Assembly: GCA_045634305.1 (NCBI GenBank)
Contig: JAZQZZ010000031.1
Location: 1 to 10,937 of the forward strand
Source: HGM04593 sp045634305
GTDB taxonomy: Bacteria; Bacteroidota; Bacteroidia; Bacteroidales; Bacteroidaceae
Length of the DNA: 10,937 nt
Direction of reading: 5' to 3'
Part shown: one piece after another, positions 6,165 to 10,937 of the stretch
Layout of the letters: every line of letters starts with the position of its first letter
Numbering within the stretch: the stretch's first letter is position 1
The notes under the pieces: model-generated
The model's input: only the letters and a program-made list of their open reading frames with translations
Database searches by the model: none
What the model was told of the DNA's origin: nothing
Position numbers and translations under genes: made by a program

Positions 6165-8252
6165 TCAGATAAGTCCTCTTGCGCGGAGCAGAGCATCGGG
6201 GTTGGGGTCGGCACCACGGAAGCGGCGGTATTCACGCATAGGGTCTTTGCTGCCACCCATTTCAACCAGCTGCTTGAAACTTGCAGCAGTCTCAGCATCG
6301 AATACGCCCTTCTCAAGGAACAGCTCGAATGCATCGCAGTCGAGCACCTCTGCCCAAAGGTAAGCATAGTAACCTACAGCATAGCCGCCACCGAATACGT
6401 GTGCGAAGTTTGTGCTGCGGTAACGGTACTCGATCTCGGGAATGAAACCAAGCTCCTGGCGCAACTCGTTCTCGTACTCGTTGCAATCGAAGTCGGTGTA
6501 GTCATCGATAAGGTGCATCTTCATGTCGAGCAGGGCTGCTGCCACCAACTCGGTTGTTTCAAATCCCGAGTTGAAGTGTGAGCTCTTCTGCATCTTCTCA
6601 ATGAGCTCGGCCGGGATTGCCTCGCCTGTGATGTAGTGCTTTGCAAAAGTAGGCATAACCTCGGGGTGTACTGACCACTTCTCGTTAATCTGCGAGAACA
6701 GCTCTACAAAGTCGTGCTTAACGTTTGTACCGCTTACGCTGGGGTAGTGTGTCTGCGTGAGCATGCCGTGTAACGCGTGGCCGAACTCGTGGAACAGCGT
6801 GCGTGTCTCGTCAATGTTCAGCAGTGCAGGAGTATCGCCTTGTGGAGCTGTGAAGTTGCATACATTTACAATCATAGGGCGTACATTCTCGCCACCGATG
6901 TTTCGCTGGTTCACGAAGTTTGTCATCCATGCACCCTGGCGCTTTGAAGCGCGTGGGAAGAAGTCGGTGTAGAATATACCCAGGTGACCGTCATTGTTGT
7001 CGAGTACTTCGTATGCCTCAACGCCTTCATAGTATACAGGGATGTCGTTGCGTTTCACAAACTTTATGTCGTAGAGCTTGCTTGCGCAGTCGAATGCACC
7101 CTGCAGTACGTTCTCAATTCTGAAATATGGCTTTATAACCTCGTCATTGAGCGCATATTTCTCTTTGCGCAGTTTCTCGGTGTAGTAGAACCAGTCCCAT
7201 CCTTCAATCTTGATGCCTGCACCCTCGCGGTCGGCAATCTTCTGTAACTCGGCTCTCTCCTCCTTTGCACGGTTCACTGCGGGCTCCCAAATGCTGTTGA
7301 GGAGCTCAAGGGCTGCCTCAGGTGTCTTTGCCATCTTCTCGTCGAGCACAAAGTGAGCAAAACTCTCAAAGCCCAAGAGCTTTGCTTTCTGCTGGCGCAA
7401 GATAAGTATTTCCTTTATTATGGCCTTGTTGTCGTTGGCGTCGTTGTTGTCGCCGCGGCCGTAGTATGCCTTGTACACCTTCTCGCGCAACTCGCGGTTG
7501 TCGGCATACTGCAGGAACGGGATGCAACTTGGTTTATCGAGTGTGAACACCCATGCACCATCTTCGCTTTTTGCAGCGTCAATCACATCCTGTGGCAGTC
7601 CCTTGAGGTCGGCCTCGTCTGTAATCACAAGCTTGAATGCCTTGTTGTCGGCCAGCAGGTTGTTGCCGAACTTTATTGATGCCAGGCCAAGCTTTGTGTC
7701 AATGTCAAGCAGTGTTGCCTTGTCGGCCTCATTGAGCAATGCGCCGCCGCGAACAAATGCGTTGTAATAGTTCTCGAGTACAATGCTCTGCTCCTCATTG
7801 AGCCCAAGACTCTCTCTCTTGTTGTACAGTTCCTTGATGCGGTTGAAAAGTGTGTCGTTCATGTAGATGTAACCGCTCATCTCTGTCATCTTTGGCACTA
7901 CATAGTTCTCAATCTCGGTAGTTGCCTCGCTGTTGTCGCTCTCGTTGAGAGTGAAGAAGATTGATGACACTTTGTCGAGTGTCTTGCCGCTCAGTTCCAA
8001 CGCATCGATTGTGTTGGCAAATGTAGGCTCATCGGTGTTCTCGATAATGGCCTTGATGTCGGTGCGTTTTTCGGCAAAGCCCTGGTCAAATGCGGCTTTA
8101 TAATCCTCAACTTTGAATGATGCAAACTCCGGTGCACCGAATGGCGCCTTGCTCTCTTTGAGGATGCTGTTGCACTCCTCCTTCTTCTCAGAACACGCAA
8201 TACCCGATAACATAATCGATAGTGTTAAAAGTGAATAAAAAAGTCTTTTCAT
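6165..8252 (-). CDS. M3-family zinc peptidase (Dcp-like), lipoprotein
   Basis: A 695-residue oligopeptidase of family M3, closest in size and motifs to peptidyl-dipeptidase Dcp (about 680 residues); it would trim short peptides. The zinc site is HEFGH (H488, E489, H492), and the third ligand is probably E517 in DFVELFSQ, 29 residues after H488, the same spacing as in thimet oligopeptidase (H473 to E502). Downstream segments such as FGGGYAVGYYAYLWAEVL are typical of the family. Unlike cytoplasmic E. coli Dcp, it begins with a lipoprotein signal ending SGIAC (lipidated Cys20), followed by SEKKEE, a charged stretch resembling Bacteroidetes surface-export signals. It is therefore probably anchored in the outer membrane, facing the periplasm or outside. 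The preceding hsp20 ends in its own terminator, so this gene is transcribed separately; the best promoter guess is the weak TATCTTCG at 8301-8308. Confidence 0.95.
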   Translation of the reverse strand: MKRLFYSLLTLSIMLSGIACSEKKEECNSILKESKAPFGAPEFASFKVEDYKAAFDQGFAEKRTDIKAIIENTDEPTFANTIDALELSGKTLDKVSSIFFTLNESDNSEATTEIENYVVPKMTEMSGYIYMNDTLFNRIKELYNKRESLGLNEEQSIVLENYYNAFVRGGALLNEADKATLLDIDTKLGLASIKFGNNLLADNKAFKLVITDEADLKGLPQDVIDAAKSEDGAWVFTLDKPSCIPFLQYADNRELREKVYKAYYGRGDNNDANDNKAIIKEILILRQQKAKLLGFESFAHFVLDEKMAKTPEAALELLNSIWEPAVNRAKEERAELQKIADREGAGIKIEGWDWFYYTEKLRKEKYALNDEVIKPYFRIENVLQGAFDCASKLYDIKFVKRNDIPVYYEGVEAYEVLDNNDGHLGIFYTDFFPRASKRQGAWMTNFVNQRNIGGENVRPMIVNVCNFTAPQGDTPALLNIDETRTLFHEFGHALHGMLTQTHYPSVSGTNVKHDFVELFSQINEKWSVHPEVMPTFAKHYITGEAIPAELIEKMQKSSHFNSGFETTELVAAALLDMKMHLIDDYTDFDCNEYENELRQELGFIPEIEYRYRSTNFAHVFGGGYAVGYYAYLWAEVLDCDAFELFLEKGVFDAETAASFKQLVEMGGSKDPMREYRRFRGADPNPDALLRARGLI

Positions 8253-8308
8253 TGTCTGTTATATTTTTGTTTGTGTTTGTTTAATCAGCAATGTCTCCCG
8301 CGAAGATA

Positions 8309-8343
8309 ATAAAAAAAAAAGCGGTGTGCAACAGCACACCGCC
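8309..8343 (-). terminator. Intrinsic terminator of hsp20
   Basis: A 9-bp GC-rich stem (8321-8329 with 8334-8342) closes a 4-base loop and is followed, in the minus-strand direction, by a run of ten T (8311-8320). It starts 7 bases after the hsp20 stop codon and separates it from the peptidase gene. Confidence 0.93.
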
Positions 8344-8349
8344 CATATG

Positions 8350-8850
8350 TCACTCAATGGCAATCGTTCTGCTCACTTTGTGCTCATCGCCTTGAGCCTT
8401 CTTGGGAATGTCAATGTGCAGCACACCGTGCTTCACCTTTGCCTCAATCTTGTCGGTGTCGGCATCGTCGGGCAGTATGAGGGTCTGCTGGAATCTGGTG
8501 TATGAGAACTCGCGTCGCAGGAAACGGCCCTGCTCATGCTTTTTCTCCTCTTTCTTCTCGTCACATTTGTCGTCACACTTCTTGTCGTCCTTGCACCCGT
8601 CGTTCTCCTTGTAGCAGTTGCAGTTCTTCTCCATTGTAATGGTGAGGTCGTTCTCGCTGTCTATGTGAATCTTGAAATCGTCCTTGCACATGCCGGCAGC
8701 GGCAACCTCCACCTTATACTCCTTCTCGGTCTCAAATACATTGATTGCGGGTGCTGTTGAACTGTTCCGCACAAGGATGTCGCTGTTGAAAAAATCGTTG
8801 AAGATGCTTGGCAGCCACTGCTGGCCGTTCCTTTTCATTAACATGCTCAT
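8350..8850 (-). CDS. Small heat-shock protein Hsp20 with Cys-rich insertion
   Basis: A 166-residue alpha-crystallin-type holdase chaperone that binds unfolding proteins in the cytoplasm. The N-terminal arm (WLPSIFNDFFNSDIL, 12-26) is like other Bacteroides Hsp20 proteins. The crystallin domain runs from about P34 (INVFETEKEYKVEVAAAGMCKDDF) to GVLHIDIPKK (142-151), and the C-terminal tail carries the I-x-I anchor (I163-A-I165). The oddity is residues 76-107 in the loop before FLRREFSYTRF: a highly charged Lys/Asp/Glu insertion holding five cysteines in the order CxC-x6-C-x5-C-x3-C (C77, C79, C86, C92, C96). Ordinary relatives are about 140-150 residues with a shorter, Cys-free charged loop. 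Met3 or Met5 could also be the start. A strong terminator follows the stop. No classical CIRCE element is seen upstream. Confidence 0.95.
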   Translation of the reverse strand: MSMLMKRNGQQWLPSIFNDFFNSDILVRNSSTAPAINVFETEKEYKVEVAAAGMCKDDFKIHIDSENDLTITMEKNCNCYKENDGCKDDKKCDDKCDEKKEEKKHEQGRFLRREFSYTRFQQTLILPDDADTDKIEAKVKHGVLHIDIPKKAQGDEHKVSRTIAIE

Positions 8851-9118
8851 AACTGTTGTTGTTTTTATTTGTTATACATAGTCAAACAGCACGCCGCCGA
8901 ACCGGGAAATAACGACCCCAATGTGATGCAGGTGTTGACCGGGCCGCAGTCTCTCGTTGAGTGACTTATTGAAAACCCGCGGCGGTCGTGCCGTTTGCAT
9001 ATATAATGCCGTGCATCGCAAGTTGGTTCGCAGCGCGCGGTGGTTTTTATGATTTGTTAATGATAAGCGTAGACTGCTTCTTTTTTTGTTTCTGCATATA
9101 AACTTTTCCTTCGTCCTA
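8851..9118. other. Non-coding region between divergent genes
   Basis: These 268 bases hold no gene I can support. The part at 8881-8995 is GC-rich against AT-rich surroundings and has loosely complementary blocks (CGCCGCCGA at 8892-8900 and GCGGCGGTCGT at 8979-8989) that could pair in a leader of hsp20. A minus-strand frame (8872-9183, 103 residues) crosses it but has patchy, protein-unlike composition and overlaps the next promoter. No exact -7 box for hsp20 was found. Confidence 0.4.
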
Positions 9119-9147
9119 TTGACAAAGGCTTTTTCATTTGCTATATT
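9119..9147 (+). promoter_or_regulatory. Probable promoter of the accessory pair
   Basis: TTGACA (9119-9124), 17 bases, then TATATT (9142-9147) is a near-perfect sigma-70-type promoter, giving a start near 9154 and a leader of about 80 bases to the ATG at 9234. An alternative exact -7 box, TAGTTTTG at 9214-9221, lacks a well-spaced -33 box and would leave almost no leader. Confidence 0.5.
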
Positions 9148-9233
9148 AGCACTATTATTTCCAGAGCTGTTGTTTTGTGGCAATTCAGCAACCCGGTTTG
9201 GGTGAATCGCATATAGTTTTGCTGCAAAAAAAC

Positions 9234-10418
9234 ATGAAAGAAGAACTTATTGAATACTTCCATGGGAACAACCTGGAGATAGAAAAAGAGAAGCAGAGAA
9301 AACGTGAGTTGATGTCGCATTTCCCCAAAATGTTGGGGACTGTCGACGAGACAAGGTATGTGCTACAGGATGATGACAAAGCAAACATTTGGAGTCATTA
9401 TGGCGAAAGAAATGTTGATCCTCCCACTTTAGCTGTCATTTCGAACGAGAGTGAGAAATCTAAAGAACAAAAAGATGAAGCTACAGCGAAAACCATTAGT
9501 TTTGACAGTTGGAAAGAGGATTCTTCGTTTTTAGGGCCAAAGAAAGAGAACAGAAAAATAGCTGCAAAATTACCATTCGATTTTGACGGCAACACGGCCA
9601 AAGAAGAGAACATTCCATTCAATCACGGCATCCAATTTTCCGGATTTAGTACAGTTGTTGGCAACAAACCATGTAGAACAACTGAAAGAAACGACAGTTT
9701 GGGGTTGGAGAAAGATAAAATAGAAAACAGGATAGATTCTGTTTGGAATATAAATGATAAATCAAATTTTGATTTAAATAAAAATAATAGTTCTTCAACC
9801 TCAAAAAGAACATTGAAGGTTCATGGGAAACTGCGCACTAAAGATTATGCTGTACAGATAAATACCTTAATAGGGAATTTACCGGTTGCAGCAGCAAATA
9901 TTTTAAAACAACTTGGAGTAGGAATTGATATTGCAGATAACTTATATACGACCACAGATAAAGGAGAATATAAAAAAAGGAACGGAATATATTTAGACCA
10001 AAATAACCGAATTGTTATCGATAGCAAGCATGTTGATGAATACACTCTAATTTCAGAAGTCTTCCATGCGGCGCAGGATCAGTTGGAAATGACAGGTACT
10101 GGTAAGTCAAATTTGGAATTCCAGGAGCATGTGATTAAGGATTTGTATTTTAAGCAACTTGAACGAAAAAGTAATGATTACGATCATTCCAAAGGGATTT
10201 CCACTACTGATGATAACAACTATGTCAATTTTATAGAAGACGTTTTAAATGAGGATGGGATTTTGGATTTAGCAAACTTTCTTTCAAATATCAACTCTTA
10301 TTTTGACGAATTTCAAAAGTACTATGCAAGAAGTGGAGCATACCAGGAACCAGGGGTAGATGATTTTAATTATAATTGGAAAGTGATATTAGATTTATTT
10401 GGTATAAAATATAAATGA
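9234..10418 (+). CDS. Putative zincin-like effector/accessory protein
   Basis: A 394-residue protein of no firmly known family, numbered from ATG 9234. A GTG at 9177 in the same frame would add 19 residues; I prefer the ATG because of the A-rich sequence before it and the natural MKEELIEYF opening. There is no signal peptide. Residues about 1-50 look helical (EIEKEKQRKRELMSHF). Residues about 55-190 are hydrophilic, rich in Lys/Glu/Asn/Ser and probably disordered. From about 190 a folded domain follows: RTKDYAVQINTLIGNLPVAAANIL, then GIYLDQNNRIVID, SEVFHAAQ (274-281) and NLEFQEHVIKDLYF (293-306). The last two recall zincin-like domains with HELFHAYQ and a downstream Glu motif in Bacteroidales hypothetical proteins, but the first zinc His is Ser274. 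Base composition is far more AT-rich than to the left. The next gene starts 7 bases after the stop. An effector-like role is inference. Confidence 0.75.
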   Translation: MKEELIEYFHGNNLEIEKEKQRKRELMSHFPKMLGTVDETRYVLQDDDKANIWSHYGERNVDPPTLAVISNESEKSKEQKDEATAKTISFDSWKEDSSFLGPKKENRKIAAKLPFDFDGNTAKEENIPFNHGIQFSGFSTVVGNKPCRTTERNDSLGLEKDKIENRIDSVWNINDKSNFDLNKNNSSSTSKRTLKVHGKLRTKDYAVQINTLIGNLPVAAANILKQLGVGIDIADNLYTTTDKGEYKKRNGIYLDQNNRIVIDSKHVDEYTLISEVFHAAQDQLEMTGTGKSNLEFQEHVIKDLYFKQLERKSNDYDHSKGISTTDDNNYVNFIEDVLNEDGILDLANFLSNINSYFDEFQKYYARSGAYQEPGVDDFNYNWKVILDLFGIKYK

Positions 10419-10425
10419 TAAACTT

Positions 10426-10937
10426 ATGAAACGGTTTATTATAACATTATTTGCATTTGTTTTTACGCAAAGTATATGCTATGCGTTGGAAGAGCACGTA
10501 ACAGATAGCGCTGCAGTGGAATATCAAATCTATGGCAATGACACAATATATCGTATAAAGTATACCCCTACAAGCGTCAGTACTTTCTGCGGATTAAAGC
10601 AATACGAAGAGAGTTTATTCCGTAAATTCCACAACCAGTACAATCAAATTGATTTAGAATATCTCATTGATGAGTTCAATAGTGATGATGAAAGCCGAGT
10701 TGCTTTCCTGAAATATGTACTCAAAAATATTTTAGAAGGTTATGGAAAAGAGAGGTGTGTCAAGTTGATGGCAAAATGTAAAGATAATTTTCACTGCATT
10801 CAAATATTAATTTGTATTGATGTCGAGGGAAAAATTATAGACCTTGACTTTATGTACCCGGCACATTGCGCCGAATTCATGACAAACGACGATGTTGTCC
10901 GTAACACACAAATTCTAAAAGATAGCGAACCATTTTT
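10426..10937 (+). CDS. Exported hypothetical protein, partial at right edge
   Basis: An open frame of 170 codons runs off the window without a stop. It begins with a clear Sec signal peptide (MKRFIITLFAFVFTQSICYA, predicted cleavage after Ala20), so the mature protein is periplasmic or secreted. The mature part begins LEEH and contains QIYGNDTIYRIKYTP, a helical middle (YLIDEFNSDDESRVAFLKYVLKN) and a Cys-rich stretch (C111, C118, C124, C130, C148) around GKERC and HCIQILICIDVEGKIIDL. No recognised catalytic motif is seen. It starts 7 bases after the preceding gene and shares its AT-rich composition, so the two are almost certainly co-transcribed. It could be a periplasmic immunity or partner protein of the upstream product, or an unrelated exported protein of the same operon. 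Confidence 0.75.
   Translation, partial: MKRFIITLFAFVFTQSICYALEEHVTDSAAVEYQIYGNDTIYRIKYTPTSVSTFCGLKQYEESLFRKFHNQYNQIDLEYLIDEFNSDDESRVAFLKYVLKNILEGYGKERCVKLMAKCKDNFHCIQILICIDVEGKIIDLDFMYPAHCAEFMTNDDVVRNTQILKDSEPF

Noticed and set aside
6010..6363. Plus-strand frame containing CHPERSEGS
   Set aside because: The protein-like stretch is the translation of the palindromic repeat, and the rest mirrors the M3 peptidase gene.
9146..9168. CIRCE (HrcA) operator near hsp20
   Set aside because: TTAGCACT matches one half-site, but the second half (GAGTGCTAA) is absent.
8872..9183. 103-residue open frame on the minus strand upstream of hsp20
   Set aside because: Composition is patchy and unlike a folded protein, it covers the predicted promoter of the rightward gene and the hsp20 leader, and no motif is recognisable.
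9214..9221. TAGTTTTG as the main promoter box of the 9234 gene
   Set aside because: No TTTG at 19-21 bases upstream, and the implied leader would be only a few bases; the TTGACA/TATATT pair upstream fits better.
1..10937. CRISPR array, tRNA or rRNA gene, insertion sequence with transposase
   Set aside because: No regularly spaced repeats, no cloverleaf or rRNA-like sequence noticed, and no transposase or integrase motif in any frame that I read.

Overview
The window looks like chromosomal DNA of a Bacteroidales bacterium (Bacteroides/Phocaeicola/Prevotella/Muribaculaceae range). The evidence is the gene families (Bacteroidetes-type alpha-glucan phosphorylase, Hsp20 of the Bacteroides kind, DUF2582-like winged helix, Dcp-like M3 lipoprotein), starts without a Shine-Dalgarno sequence but with A-rich leaders, and several good matches to the Bacteroidetes -7 box TAnnTTTG. 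The species cannot be told from the sequence alone.

Layout. (1) 2-1372 (+): the C-terminal half of an alpha-glucan phosphorylase, closed by a strong hairpin terminator. (2) 1505-1891 (-): an unrecognised small protein, preceded on its own strand by about 400 bases of apparently non-coding, hairpin-rich DNA with a near-consensus promoter at its far end. (3) 2504-5095 (+): a hemolysin III/PAQR membrane protein, MurB (peptidoglycan precursor synthesis) and a PhnP-like metallo-hydrolase, ending in a 21-bp-stem two-way terminator. (4) 5161-8850 (-): four separately spaced genes, in transcription order hsp20, an M3 oligopeptidase lipoprotein, a C_GCAxxG_C_C redox/metal-type protein and a small winged-helix protein. 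A dispersed palindromic repeat of the 'ERSEGS' kind lies between the peptidase and the C_GCAxxG gene. (5) 9234 to the end (+): an AT-rich accessory pair, a long unexported protein with a disordered front and a degenerate zincin-like tail, followed 7 bases later by a Sec-exported small protein that runs off the window.

Regions 1, 3 and 4 are mostly ordinary housekeeping and stress genes. The features most worth a second look are the accessory pair at the right end (effector-and-partner layout, HExxH-like site with the first His replaced by Ser), the cysteine-rich insertion in the Hsp20 crystallin domain, and the long untranslated stretch driven leftward from about 2300. The functional reading of the right-end pair is inference from architecture and remembered family patterns, not from a database search.
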